Positions 25,510 to 34,028 are shown, counted from the first letter of the stretch. The stretch is 64,000 bases of DNA from Bradyrhizobium sp. 138 (GCF_023074075.1 NZ_JADPKT010000070.1:211805-275804), one strand, 5' to 3'. Made by a program: numbers and translations. The notes: generated from the sequence alone by a model not told the origin.

Positions 25510-25937
25510 GACGGTTTCCGTCGCGGGAATCTCAAGCTCGCGCGCGCCTTCAGCACCTCGAGGCCGCCCTCGTTGCGCGCGCTCGCCTCCCAGATGATCG
25601 TGCGGGTCTCGTCGTGCTGCTCGGCGATCCAGACGTCGAAGGTGAGCGTGTCGCCGTAGAACACGGGACCTGTGAACCAGAACCGGTCCTCCACCGACAC
25701 GCCGATGGTGCCGACCAGCTCAGAGGTGAGAATGCTGGTGCAGAGGCCGGCAACCATGATCCCCGGCGCCAGCCTGCGGCCAAAGCGCGTCGCCCCTGCG
25801 TAGACCTCGTCGACATGAACAGGGCCGAAATCGCCGGTCGCGGCGATGTAGAGCGCGCCATCGGCCTCGGTGATGGTCTTGCTCAGGCTGACCCTGTCAT
25901 TCACCTTGAGATCGTCGAAGGATTTCGGCTCGTACAT
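25506..25937 (-). CDS. MaoC-like hydratase with intact catalytic motif
   Basis: This 143-residue single hot-dog protein has the hydratase-2 motif in the form ATGDFGPVHVDEVYA, retaining the Asp and His. It ends four bases into the next gene. Immediately upstream, three bases away, is a second hot-dog gene that has lost both catalytic residues. The pair is likely to make a heteromeric enoyl-CoA hydratase, with this one as the active subunit, as in the mycobacterial HadAB/HadBC dehydratases. Confidence 0.9.
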   Translation of the reverse strand: MYEPKSFDDLKVNDRVSLSKTITEADGALYIAATGDFGPVHVDEVYAGATRFGRRLAPGIMVAGLCTSILTSELVGTIGVSVEDRFWFTGPVFYGDTLTFDVWIAEQHDETRTIIWEASARNEGGLEVLKARASLRFPRRKPS

Positions 25938-25940
25938 GGC

Positions 25941-26348
25941 TCAGCCCTCTGAGAAGGGAACCAGCGTTGCAGTGCCGTCAACCACGGTCGTGCCAGACGG
26001 TAACAGTGTGCAGGTGACCCGACAGACTGCGTCATCGCCAGCGACCGAGACGATCTCGGCCCGGGCTTCGACGGACTCGCCAACGATCACGGGCACAGCG
26101 AAATTCAGCGCGATGCTGCCGATCCGCCGCGTCGGTCCGCCGAGTTGGCTGAGGCACGTCGTGGCAAGACCGCCGACGGCGAGCTCGAAGGCGACCATGT
26201 TGGAGGCGCCCGCCTTCTTGGCACGGACGGCATCGACATAGAGACCGCCGAGATTGCCGCTGATGCCGGTGAACATCGCCTGCTCGGCGACCGTCATGGT
26301 CTTACGAAAGGCGAAGGCGGCGCCGGGCTCGAGAGGTGCGTGAGACAT
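25941..26348 (-). CDS. MaoC-like hot-dog protein lacking the catalytic Asp and His
   Basis: This 135-residue protein aligns with the MaoC fold, but the motif reads ISGNLGGLYVDAVRA. Where active hydratases have GDxxPxHxD, this one has Asn for Asp and Tyr for His. The remaining features (GLATTCLSQLGG, SIALNFAVPVIVGE) are normal for a hot-dog domain. It is probably a structural or substrate-binding subunit for the active protein encoded next to it. It starts 11 bases downstream of the acyl-CoA dehydrogenase gene. Confidence 0.85.
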   Translation of the reverse strand: MSHAPLEPGAAFAFRKTMTVAEQAMFTGISGNLGGLYVDAVRAKKAGASNMVAFELAVGGLATTCLSQLGGPTRRIGSIALNFAVPVIVGESVEARAEIVSVAGDDAVCRVTCTLLPSGTTVVDGTATLVPFSEG

Positions 26349-26359
26349 GGGTCGCTTCC

Positions 26360-27523
26360 CTACAGCTGCAAGCCGTTCTTGATGGTGCTGCGCGCGACCA
26401 GCATGCGGTGAATCTCGGAAGTGCCGTCATAGATGCGGGTGACCCGAGCGTCGCGGTACATACGCTCGAGCGGCAGGTCCTTGCTGAAACCCATGCCGCC
26501 GAACACCTGGATGGCGCGGTCGACCACGCGGCCCTGCATTTCCGACGCCGCGACCTTGATCATCGAGACCTTGTCGCGCGCATCCCTGCCCTGATCGATG
26601 TCCCAGGCTGCGTTCATCACCATCATCTTCACGCCGAAAATCTCGATGGCGGAATCGGCGATCAGCTTCTGCACCATCTGGAAATCGCCGATCAGCTGGC
26701 CGAATTGGCGCCGTTCGCCGGCGTGCCTGCGCATCATCTCGAGCGCGCGCTGCGCCATGCCGACGGCGCGCGCGCCGATATGGGCAAGCCGGATCTGGAG
26801 CACGCTCTGCATGATCAACTTGAAGCCGCCACCGATCTCGCCGAGCACGGCCGCCTTCGGGATGCGGCAGTCCTCGAAGCTCAGCTCGGCATGGCCATAG
26901 CCGCGATGACCCATCATCGGCTGGGTCCGCGCCACCTTGAAGCCGGGCGTGCCGCGGTCGACCAGGAACAAGGTGATGCCGCCGCGGGCGCGCTTGTCCT
27001 TGTCGGTCAGCGCCATCAGGATCACATAGTCGGCGATGTCGCCGTCACTGATGAAATGCTTGGTGCCGTTGAGCACCCACTGGTCGCCGTCAAGGTGTGC
27101 CGTCGTGCTGATCGACGCCGCGTCGGAGCCGGCGCCCGGCTCGGTGATCGCCATGGCGCAGATCTTGTCGCCCTTCACCGTGGGTAGCAGATAGCGTTCG
27201 ACCTGATCGCGCTTGCAGGCCATCAGCATCGGATAGACCTGGCCGAACACGCGGCGGATCAGCGCATCCGAGGTCTTGCCGAACTCTTCCTCGACCAGAC
27301 AATGCTCGACGCAAGTTAGTCCGCCGCCGCCGACGTCCGCCGGCATGTTCATGGCGTAGAGGCCGAGCTTCTGCGCCTTGGCCTTGGTAATGGCCAGCGC
27401 CTCCGGCGGTACCGCGGCCGTCTGCTCCACGACGTCCTCGAGCGGCTGCACCTCCGTTTCCACGAAACGGCGGACCGTATCGACCAGCAGGCGCGTCTCT
27501 TGCGGCACGGAAAAATCGATCAT
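26360..27523 (-). CDS. Acyl-CoA dehydrogenase
   Basis: This 387-residue flavoenzyme introduces a trans-2 double bond into an acyl-CoA. CAMAITEPGAGSDAASI and HFISDGD are the FAD and substrate blocks; FGQLIGDFQMVQ and QVFGGMGFSKD are the later hallmarks. The catalytic-base region reads RIYDGTSEIHR, with Asp where medium-chain enzymes have Glu in YEGT. That change occurs in some subfamilies. Its start overlaps the CoA-transferase stop by four bases. It would feed the MaoC pair encoded downstream. Confidence 0.93.
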   Translation of the reverse strand: MIDFSVPQETRLLVDTVRRFVETEVQPLEDVVEQTAAVPPEALAITKAKAQKLGLYAMNMPADVGGGGLTCVEHCLVEEEFGKTSDALIRRVFGQVYPMLMACKRDQVERYLLPTVKGDKICAMAITEPGAGSDAASISTTAHLDGDQWVLNGTKHFISDGDIADYVILMALTDKDKRARGGITLFLVDRGTPGFKVARTQPMMGHRGYGHAELSFEDCRIPKAAVLGEIGGGFKLIMQSVLQIRLAHIGARAVGMAQRALEMMRRHAGERRQFGQLIGDFQMVQKLIADSAIEIFGVKMMVMNAAWDIDQGRDARDKVSMIKVAASEMQGRVVDRAIQVFGGMGFSKDLPLERMYRDARVTRIYDGTSEIHRMLVARSTIKNGLQL

Positions 27524-28710
27524 CGCGCCACCCCGACAGCCTTCCCGGCGACCATCGCGTCGATCTCCGCGGCGCCGTAGCCGATTTCGCCGAGCACTTC
27601 GCGGGTCTGCGCACCGAGCCGCTGCGGCACCAGCCGCACCTCGGGCGTCCGGCCGTCATAGCGCGCGGGATGCGCGACCATCCGGATCTCCGCGCCTCCC
27701 GCACTCTGGGCGCTCATGAACACGCCGAGATGATTGAGCTGGGGATCGGACTCAAGGTCGCGATAGTCTTGTACCGGCGCATGCCAGATCCGCGCGGCTT
27801 CAAGTGAGGGCAACCAATCGACGGTCGACTTCTCTTTCAGCCTGACAGCAACGATCCGCGTGATCTCCTCGCGCTTCGAAAAACTGTCGGGGTCGCCGAA
27901 CTGCTTGAGCGCTTCGCTCTCGAGCGCGACCGCGAGCGCCTTGGGCGAGGCCATCGAGATCGCCATATGGCCGTCGGCCGTCGCATGAATGCCGTAAGGC
28001 CCCGGGCTGAACCAGGCCGCGATGCCGGCGGGAGCGCGTGACGTCGGCGACGGCGCGCCGTTCAGCCAGGCGGTCAGCGGCTCGACCTGGAGATCGAGCG
28101 CGGCCTGATAGAGGTTGACCTCGACGAGCTGCCCCTTCCCGGTCTTGGTCCGGGCAAACAGCGCCGCAAGGATGCTCATGGCATAGAGCGAGGCGGCGTG
28201 CTGATCGACGATGACAGCGCCGACCGCCGTCGGCTCGCCATCGGCGTGGCCGGTCCGCATCGCAAGACCCGACATCGCCTGGAGCAGAAGATCCTGGCCG
28301 GGCCGATCTTTGTAGGGCCCTTCCGATCCGAAGCCGGTCGCGACCGCATAGATCAGGCCGGGGTTGATCGCCTTGAGCGTGTCGTAGCCGAGACCGAGCT
28401 TGGCCATCGTGCCGGGACGGAAATTCTCCATCACGACATCGGCGGTCGCCACCAGCTTCTTCACCGCGGCAATGCCGTCGGGATGCTTGAGATCGACCGC
28501 GAGGCTGCGCTTGTTGCGCCCGGTCGCCAGATGATTGACGCTGTCGCCTGCGACGAAATGATTGGCGACAGCCCAGTTGCGCTGAAACGCCCCTTCGATC
28601 GGCTCGACTGCGACGACGTCGGCGCCGAGATCGGCAAGGGTCTGCGCGGCAAGCGGGCCCGCGAGGTAGTGATTGAAGCTGAGAATCTTGACGCCGTCGA
28701 GCAGGTTCAT
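27520..28710 (-). CDS. Family III CoA-transferase (CaiB/BaiF type)
   Basis: This 396-residue protein has the family start (GVKILSFNHYLAGPLAAQTL), the VVMENFRPGTMAKLGLGY block and a likely catalytic Asp in AVIVDQHAAS. It would activate an imported acid as a CoA thioester for the acyl-CoA dehydrogenase. The start at 28710 is supported by the standard N-terminus; the open frame upstream is a shadow of the adjacent aldolase gene. A family I CoA-transferase is encoded in the divergent arm (32436), so the regulon has two different CoA-transfer steps. Confidence 0.92.
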   Translation of the reverse strand: MNLLDGVKILSFNHYLAGPLAAQTLADLGADVVAVEPIEGAFQRNWAVANHFVAGDSVNHLATGRNKRSLAVDLKHPDGIAAVKKLVATADVVMENFRPGTMAKLGLGYDTLKAINPGLIYAVATGFGSEGPYKDRPGQDLLLQAMSGLAMRTGHADGEPTAVGAVIVDQHAASLYAMSILAALFARTKTGKGQLVEVNLYQAALDLQVEPLTAWLNGAPSPTSRAPAGIAAWFSPGPYGIHATADGHMAISMASPKALAVALESEALKQFGDPDSFSKREEITRIVAVRLKEKSTVDWLPSLEAARIWHAPVQDYRDLESDPQLNHLGVFMSAQSAGGAEIRMVAHPARYDGRTPEVRLVPQRLGAQTREVLGEIGYGAAEIDAMVAGKAVGVAR

Positions 28711-28726
28711 CCGTTCATACCTCAGT

Positions 28727-29632
28727 TCAGGCAGCCGCAACTGGCGCACCGCGCCACGCGAGATCGAACGTCTTGACCAGGGCACGTGCGGCCGCATCCT
28801 GCGCGACCGGCAGCGGCAGGCGCGGCGGGCGCGGGTTACCGGCTGCAAAACCCATATGACCGAGCAGCGCCTTGCTGCCGGCAACATAGGCCTGGCCGCC
28901 GACGAATTCGATCACCGGCAGGTATTTGAGATAAAGCTCACGCGCTTCCTTGATCGCGCCGTGATCGACGACAAGGCTGAAGATGCGCGCCATCTCGGAC
29001 GGCACCACATTGGAGGCCACGGCCACCCAGCCCTGCGCCCCCTCGACGAAGGATTCGAAGCCGAGGATGCCGCCGAACACCGTCATCCTGTCGCCGCAGA
29101 GGCGGATGATGTCGCGCACGCGCGTCACCTCCAGCGTCGACTCCTTGATATAGAGACAGTTGTCGATTTCGGCGATGCGCGCCACGAGTTGCGGCTTGAG
29201 ATCGACATTGGCGGTTGCCGGATTGTTGTAGACCATGATCGGCAGCGCGATTGCGTCGGCCACCATCTTGTAATGATGGACGAGCTCGTCGTCGGTCGGC
29301 GTCGAATAGAACGGCGGGATGATCATCACGCCGTCGGCGCCCAGATTTTCAGCACGGCGACTGAGGCGCACCACCTCGCGCGTGTCCTCCGCACCGGTGC
29401 CGATCAGCACGGGCACGCGCCCCGCGGCCTGGCGAATGACGACTTCGGCAACGAGCGCCTTCTCGTCATCGTCCATGGACAGGAACTCGCCGGTCGAGCC
29501 GAGCGGGATCAGCCCGTGAATACCTTCCGCGATCTGCCAGTCGACGAAGGCGCGCAAGGCCGCAACATCAACCTCGCCCGCCGCCGTGAACGGGGTGATC
29601 ATGACGGTGTAGGTGCCGCGAAACGTCTTCAT
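28727..29632 (-). CDS. DapA-family aldolase/dehydratase with canonical GSTGE motif
   Basis: This 301-residue protein has all the family landmarks: TPFTAAGEVD, IPLGSTGEFL, VYNNPATA with the catalytic Tyr, and LYIKEST with the Schiff-base Lys. Its canonical pyruvate loop separates it from the two NGHAGE paralogs nearby. It is the first gene of the leftward arm under the LacI-type operators, with the start 67 bases from the nearer operator. The ATG at 29632 is used, since residues before it do not look like the family. Substrate unknown. Confidence 0.9.
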   Translation of the reverse strand: MKTFRGTYTVMITPFTAAGEVDVAALRAFVDWQIAEGIHGLIPLGSTGEFLSMDDDEKALVAEVVIRQAAGRVPVLIGTGAEDTREVVRLSRRAENLGADGVMIIPPFYSTPTDDELVHHYKMVADAIALPIMVYNNPATANVDLKPQLVARIAEIDNCLYIKESTLEVTRVRDIIRLCGDRMTVFGGILGFESFVEGAQGWVAVASNVVPSEMARIFSLVVDHGAIKEARELYLKYLPVIEFVGGQAYVAGSKALLGHMGFAAGNPRPPRLPLPVAQDAAARALVKTFDLAWRGAPVAAA

Positions 29633-29698
29633 CAGGGAACTGCCGGGCACGCGGGTGGATTCAGACGATGGATGCCGTCTGCGGAATATCCGCATGCC

Positions 29699-29718
29699 TT
29701 ATGCAATCGTTTGCATAA
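29699..29718. promoter_or_regulatory. LacI-type operator 1
   Basis: A 20-base inverted repeat reads TTATGCAATCGTTTGCATAA: the 8-base arms TTATGCAA and TTGCATAA are perfect, with TCGT between them. The core GCAATCGTTTGC matches the usual LacI/GalR operator shape and recurs exactly at operator 2. It lies closer to the leftward DapA-type gene and probably represses that arm. Confidence 0.75.
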
Positions 29719-29756
29719 ATGGCTCTGCATTGGGCAACACCATCCATTTTTTGAGC

Positions 29757-29785
29757 TTGATCAGCGCAGAATAAGCTCATAGCGT
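29757..29785 (+). promoter_or_regulatory. Candidate sigma-70-like promoter for the lacI arm
   Basis: TTGATC at 29757-29762 and TAGCGT at 29780-29785 are separated by 17 bases. Transcription would start inside operator 2 at 29788-29803, so bound repressor would block it. The match to consensus is moderate. Confidence 0.35.
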
Positions 29786-29787
29786 TT

Positions 29788-29803
29788 CTGCAATCGTTTG
29801 CAG
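29788..29803. promoter_or_regulatory. LacI-type operator 2
   Basis: CTGCAATCGTTTGCAG has 6-base inverted arms (CTGCAA/TTGCAG) around TCGT and shares the 14-base core TGCAATCGTTTGCA with operator 1. The two sites are centred 88 bases apart, which would permit looping. It ends 16 bases before the lacI-type start codon, consistent with autorepression of the rightward arm. Confidence 0.75.
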
Positions 29804-29819
29804 TTTATCGGCAGGTTGG

Positions 29820-30905
29820 ATGAGCGTCACGCTCAAAGATGTGGCACAGGCGGCCCGCGTTTCAGTCAGCACCGCGTCCCGGGCGCTGACGGGAACCGGC
29901 CTGACCAGCGAGCGTACGCAGCAGCGCCTGGTGCGCATCGCGCGCGAGCTCGGCTATCGGCCGAACCCGATCGCGCGGGGCCTCAAGACCGGGCAGTCGC
30001 GGCTCGTGGCCCTTCTCGTCCACAATCTCACCAACGCCTCGTTCCAGGTGATGGCCGAAGTGGTGCAGGCGCGCCTGAAGACGCTGGGTTATCAGATGCT
30101 TCTGTGCATCGGCGGCGACGATCCTCAGCAGGAGAGCGACACCCTCACCACGCTGGTCGACCACCGCATCGACGGGCTGATCGTGGTGCCGACCGGCAAG
30201 AACGGCGCTCAGCTCGAGACGCTCTCGAAGGACGTGCCCATCGTCTGCCTGGTGCGGCGCGATGACGCGACCGATCTCGAGACCGTGCTCGCCGACGACC
30301 CGCAAGGCGCTTATCTGGGCACGCGTCATTTGATCGAGCTCGGACACAAGCGCATCGGGCTGATCGTGGGCCGCCAGGACACCACGTCGGGCCGCGAACG
30401 GTTGTCCGGCTATGTCCGCGCCCTGCGCGAGGCCGGCATCACCAGGGACGACACATTGATTCATGCGGGTCATTTCGTGCCGGAGACCGGCGCGACCTGT
30501 GCCCGCAAGCTGCTCGATCTCCCCCGTCCTCCCAGCGCGATTTTCGTCGCCAATCACGAAGCAACGCTCGGCGTGCTGCGCGTCACGGCGGAACGGAACA
30601 TCGTCATTCCCGACGATCTCTCGCTGCTCTGTTATGAAGACATGCCGTGGTTCGAATGGCATCGCCCGGCCATCAGCATCGTCGACAACGGCGCACGGGA
30701 TCTTGCCAATCTTGCCGTCGACCGGCTGCTGCATCGCATGGACGCGAAGGGCAACGGCAATGATGGCGTCCGCGAATATCGCGTCGGCGCCAAGCTGATC
30801 AAGCGCGACTCCTGCCGCCAGATCGACGCCCCGCCTCCAGCGAGATCCGGCAAGTCCAAATCGTCCTCATCCAAATCATCTGCGGCCAAATCCGCGAAGG
30901 TCTGA
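29820..30905 (+). CDS. LacI-family transcriptional repressor
   Basis: This 361-residue protein has the N-terminal LacI helix-turn-helix (VTLKDVAQAARVSVSTASRAL) and hinge (LGYRPNPIARGLKTGQS). A periplasmic-binding-like effector domain follows (LIELGHKRIGLIVG, LLCYEDMPWFEW). The last 20 or so residues are a Ser/Lys/Ala-rich tail (SGKSKSSSSKSSAAKSAKV), not part of the fold. It stands at the head of the rightward arm and between two matching operators, so it should regulate both arms. The inducer is probably the substrate or a CoA-free intermediate. Confidence 0.93.
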   Translation: MSVTLKDVAQAARVSVSTASRALTGTGLTSERTQQRLVRIARELGYRPNPIARGLKTGQSRLVALLVHNLTNASFQVMAEVVQARLKTLGYQMLLCIGGDDPQQESDTLTTLVDHRIDGLIVVPTGKNGAQLETLSKDVPIVCLVRRDDATDLETVLADDPQGAYLGTRHLIELGHKRIGLIVGRQDTTSGRERLSGYVRALREAGITRDDTLIHAGHFVPETGATCARKLLDLPRPPSAIFVANHEATLGVLRVTAERNIVIPDDLSLLCYEDMPWFEWHRPAISIVDNGARDLANLAVDRLLHRMDAKGNGNDGVREYRVGAKLIKRDSCRQIDAPPPARSGKSKSSSSKSSAAKSAKV

Positions 30906-30908
30906 TCG

Positions 30909-31277
30909 ATGCCCTATGTCGAAGTGCTCGCCCCGCAAGTCCCAAAGCAGCGCAAGGCCGCGCTGGCGCGCGCGGTGACCGACGGCCTGATGTCGGCCTT
31001 CGGCGTCACCGCAGATGCCGTTACGCTCTTTTTCCTTCCCATTGCGGCTGATGATTACGCCCATGCCGGCGCGATGGGAACTCAGGAGCTCGGCCAGCGC
31101 ATCCTGCTCAAGGTCCACGCCTTCCGCCGCAGCGAGGCCGAGCGCCGCGCGGCCGCCATTGCACTGACCCGCGGCGTCTGCAGCGCCTATGGCGTGCCCG
31201 GCGACGACGTCGCGGTCTATTTCCTCGATCGCGACCGGAGCGAAGTCTCACACGATTCCAAGCTCGCCAGCGACTGA
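30909..31277 (+). CDS. Tautomerase-superfamily protein (two fused beta-alpha-beta units)
   Basis: This 122-residue protein begins MPYVEV, so after Met removal the N-terminal Pro can serve as the catalytic base of the 4-oxalocrotonate tautomerase superfamily. Two similar halves are visible: residues 2-60 (PYVEVLAPQVPKQRKAALARA) and about 64-115 (ILLKVHAFRRSEAERRAAAIA). This matches the longer cis-CaaD/MSAD-like or MIF-like proteins rather than the 62-residue 4-OT. A keto-enol isomerisation of a pathway intermediate is likely. It begins three bases after the lacI stop. Confidence 0.82.
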   Translation: MPYVEVLAPQVPKQRKAALARAVTDGLMSAFGVTADAVTLFFLPIAADDYAHAGAMGTQELGQRILLKVHAFRRSEAERRAAAIALTRGVCSAYGVPGDDVAVYFLDRDRSEVSHDSKLASD

Positions 31278-31288
31278 CGGAGCACGCC

Positions 31289-32431
31289 ATGGACCGCTTT
31301 TACACCCAGGACCAGAAGGCGCTCCGCGACACCGCCCGCCGCTTCGCGGAAGCGCAGATCCTGCCGCGTGCGGCCGCGATCGACCGCGAGGACCGCTTCG
31401 ACCGCACACTTTATAAGGGCATGGCCGATCTCGGCCTGTTCGGCATCTGCCTGCGCGAAGGCGCGGGCGGCGCCGGGCTCGATGCGGTCGCGGCCTGCAT
31501 CGCGATGGAGGAGCTGGCGCGCTGCTCCGGCGCGGTCGCCAATGCTTTTGCTATTCCCGTCGAGGCGGCGCTGTTCTTCGACCATCACGGCACCGACGCG
31601 CACAAGGAGCTGATCCCCGGGATTCTCAGCGGCGACATCATTCCCGCCACCGCTGTCTCGGAGCCCGACCACGGCTCCGACGTCGCGGGCATTCGCACCA
31701 ATGCGGTGCGTGACGGCAATGGCTGGCGGCTCAACGGGACCAAGGCCTGGGTCACGCTCGGCGGCGTCGCCGACCGGATCATGGTGTTCGCTCGCACCGG
31801 CAGCGAGGCGGGCCACCGTTCCATCTCCTGCCTGCTGGTCGACGGCGCCCTCCCCGGCATCGCGCGCGGCAAGAACGAGGAGCTGCTCGGCATGCACGGC
31901 CTCGACGACTGCCAGATCATCTTCTCCGACGTGTGCCTGCCCTCGGACAGCGTGATGGGGCCGGAGAACCAGGCCTTCAAGATGGCGATGAGCAATTTCA
32001 ACTTCAGCCGGCTGATGATGGCCTCGATGGCACTCGGCATGACGCAGGCCGCGTTCGAGGACGCGACGACCTACGCAAAGGACCGCAAGCAGTTCGGCCA
32101 GGCCATCATCGGCTTCCAGGCGGTGCAGTTCATGCTCGCGGACATGTCGACCGACATCGCCGCCGCGCGCCTTTTGATCCACCATGCCGCGCGCCTGCAC
32201 GATTCCGGCGAGCCGATCGCCAAGGAAGCGGCTCAGGCAAAGCTGTTCACCACCGACATGGCGATGAAGCACGTCTCCAACGCGCTGCAGATCCACGGCG
32301 GCAACGGCTATTCGCGCGAGTACCGGATCGAGCGCATCTTCCGCGACGTCCGCCTCGCCCAGATCTACGAAGGCACCAACCAGATCCAGCGGCTGATCAT
32401 CGCCCGCCAGGTCGAGAAGGAGGCCGCGTGA
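31289..32431 (+). CDS. Acyl-CoA dehydrogenase
   Basis: This 380-residue flavoenzyme has the ATAVSEPDHGSDVAGI block, LHDSGEPIAKEAAQAKLF and the C-terminal QIYEGTNQIQRL with the catalytic Glu of the medium/short-chain type. It differs in that position from the paralog at 26360-27523, which has Asp. The two lie in opposite arms of the LacI region and probably act on different acyl-CoA intermediates. It starts 11 bases after the tautomerase stop. Confidence 0.93.
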   Translation: MDRFYTQDQKALRDTARRFAEAQILPRAAAIDREDRFDRTLYKGMADLGLFGICLREGAGGAGLDAVAACIAMEELARCSGAVANAFAIPVEAALFFDHHGTDAHKELIPGILSGDIIPATAVSEPDHGSDVAGIRTNAVRDGNGWRLNGTKAWVTLGGVADRIMVFARTGSEAGHRSISCLLVDGALPGIARGKNEELLGMHGLDDCQIIFSDVCLPSDSVMGPENQAFKMAMSNFNFSRLMMASMALGMTQAAFEDATTYAKDRKQFGQAIIGFQAVQFMLADMSTDIAAARLLIHHAARLHDSGEPIAKEAAQAKLFTTDMAMKHVSNALQIHGGNGYSREYRIERIFRDVRLAQIYEGTNQIQRLIIARQVEKEAA

Positions 32432-32435
32432 GGGC

Positions 32436-34019
32436 ATGCTGAGCATCATCACTGCGGCAGAGGCCGCCGGCCTGATCCGCGATGCCAACACACTGATCGT
32501 CGGCGGCAATGGCGGCACGGGTGCAGCCGAAGCCATTCTCGACGCGCTGGAACGGCGCTTTCTCGGCGGCCAGGGCCCGCACAATCTGACGCTGATCAAC
32601 ATCACCGGCGTCGGCGCCGTGACCGAGAAGGGCCTCTGCCATCTCGCCCATGAGGGCCTGATCGCGCGGGTGATCGGCGGCAATTTTGGCCTGCAAGTGC
32701 CGTTCATGCGCCTCGTCCGCGACGAGCTGATCGACGCCTACAATTTCCCGCAAGGGGTGATGAGCCAGCTCTGCCGCGCCATGGCGGCGAAGCATCCCGG
32801 CGTGCTGACCCATGTCGGGCTCAACACCTACATGGACCCGCGCCAGGATGGCGGGCGCATGAACAAGCGCACCGCCGCGCCGCTGGTCGACCTGCTCGAG
32901 CTGCACGGCCAGTCGTGGCTGCTCTACCGCGTTCCCGCCCCGCCCGACGTCGCGATCATCCGCGGCACCTCGGCCGACGAGGACGGCTATATCAGCATGG
33001 AGCACGAGGGCACGACGCGCGAGGATCTCTCGATCGCGCAGGCTGTGCACAATGCCGGCGGCACCGTGATCTGCCAGGTCAAACGCATCGTGAAACGCGG
33101 CTCGATCCATCCGCAGATGGTGAAGATTCCGGGATTCCTGATCGACCACGTCGTGCTCGAGCCCGAGCAGATGCAGACCTACGGCACAGTCTACGACCCG
33201 GCGCGCTGCGGCGAGACGCGCGTGCCAGTCGCGATGATCACGCCCGATCCGCTCACCGAGCGGAGGGTGATCGCCCGCCGCGCCGCCTTCGAGCTGCGCC
33301 CGCGCGATGTCGTCAATCTCGGCGTCGGCATCTCCGCGATGATTCCCAATGTCGCGGCCGAGGAAGGCATCTCCGACCTGATCACGCTGACGGTGGAATC
33401 CGGCGTAGTCGGCGGGGTGCCCGGCCATGCCCGCGAGTTCGGCACCGCCATCAATCCGCGCGTCATTCTCGATCAGGCCTATCAGTTCGACTTCTACGAC
33501 GGCGGCGGCCTCTCCTGCGCCTTCCTCTCCTTCGCGGAGGTGGACGAAGCCGGCAACGTCAACGTCACTCGCTTCGGCGAGCGCCGCGACGGCTCCGGCG
33601 GCTTCATCGACATCACCCAGAATGCCAAGCGGCTGATCTTCAGCGGCACGATGACCGGCGGCAAATTCGACATCGGCGTCGAGAACGGCCGCCTCGCGAT
33701 CCGGCGCGACGGCGCCTTCCGCAAATTCGTGCCGCAGGTTGGCCAGATCAGCTTCAGCGCCTCGCTTGCCGCGCAGCGCGGCCAGCAGGTCAGCTACGTC
33801 ACCGAACGCGCCGTGTTCGAGCTGGAGAACGGCGGCGTGACCCTGACAGAGATTGCGCCGGGCGTGCGGCTGAACGAGGACATCCTCGCCCACTTGGGTT
33901 TTAAGCCGCGCATCAGCCCGCAGTTGAAGGACATGGACCCGCGCATCTTCCGCTCCGGGCCAATGGGGATTGCGCAGAGTTTCAAGACGTTGCCGGCGCG
34001 GCCACGGAAGGTTGCCTGA
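32436..34019 (+). CDS. Family I CoA-transferase, fused alpha-beta (YdiF/acetate CoA-transferase type)
   Basis: This 527-residue protein combines the two subunits of 3-oxoacid-type CoA-transferases. The N-half has GGNGGTGAAEAI and the C-half the ESGVVGGVPG block, whose Glu forms the glutamyl-CoA intermediate, with RRAAFELRPRDVVNLGVG just before. It transfers CoA between acetyl-, propionyl- or other short acyl-CoA and a free acid. A ribosome site (GAAGGAGG) lies within the end of the preceding acyl-CoA dehydrogenase gene, four bases away. An acceptor role in the final step of the pathway is plausible. Confidence 0.92.
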   Translation: MLSIITAAEAAGLIRDANTLIVGGNGGTGAAEAILDALERRFLGGQGPHNLTLINITGVGAVTEKGLCHLAHEGLIARVIGGNFGLQVPFMRLVRDELIDAYNFPQGVMSQLCRAMAAKHPGVLTHVGLNTYMDPRQDGGRMNKRTAAPLVDLLELHGQSWLLYRVPAPPDVAIIRGTSADEDGYISMEHEGTTREDLSIAQAVHNAGGTVICQVKRIVKRGSIHPQMVKIPGFLIDHVVLEPEQMQTYGTVYDPARCGETRVPVAMITPDPLTERRVIARRAAFELRPRDVVNLGVGISAMIPNVAAEEGISDLITLTVESGVVGGVPGHAREFGTAINPRVILDQAYQFDFYDGGGLSCAFLSFAEVDEAGNVNVTRFGERRDGSGGFIDITQNAKRLIFSGTMTGGKFDIGVENGRLAIRRDGAFRKFVPQVGQISFSASLAAQRGQQVSYVTERAVFELENGGVTLTEIAPGVRLNEDILAHLGFKPRISPQLKDMDPRIFRSGPMGIAQSFKTLPARPRKVA

Positions 34020-34028
34020 GGGATCAGC

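Noticed and set aside
31217..32707. A 496-codon reverse open frame
   Set aside because: It is a shadow of the acyl-CoA dehydrogenase at 31289-32431 on the other strand.
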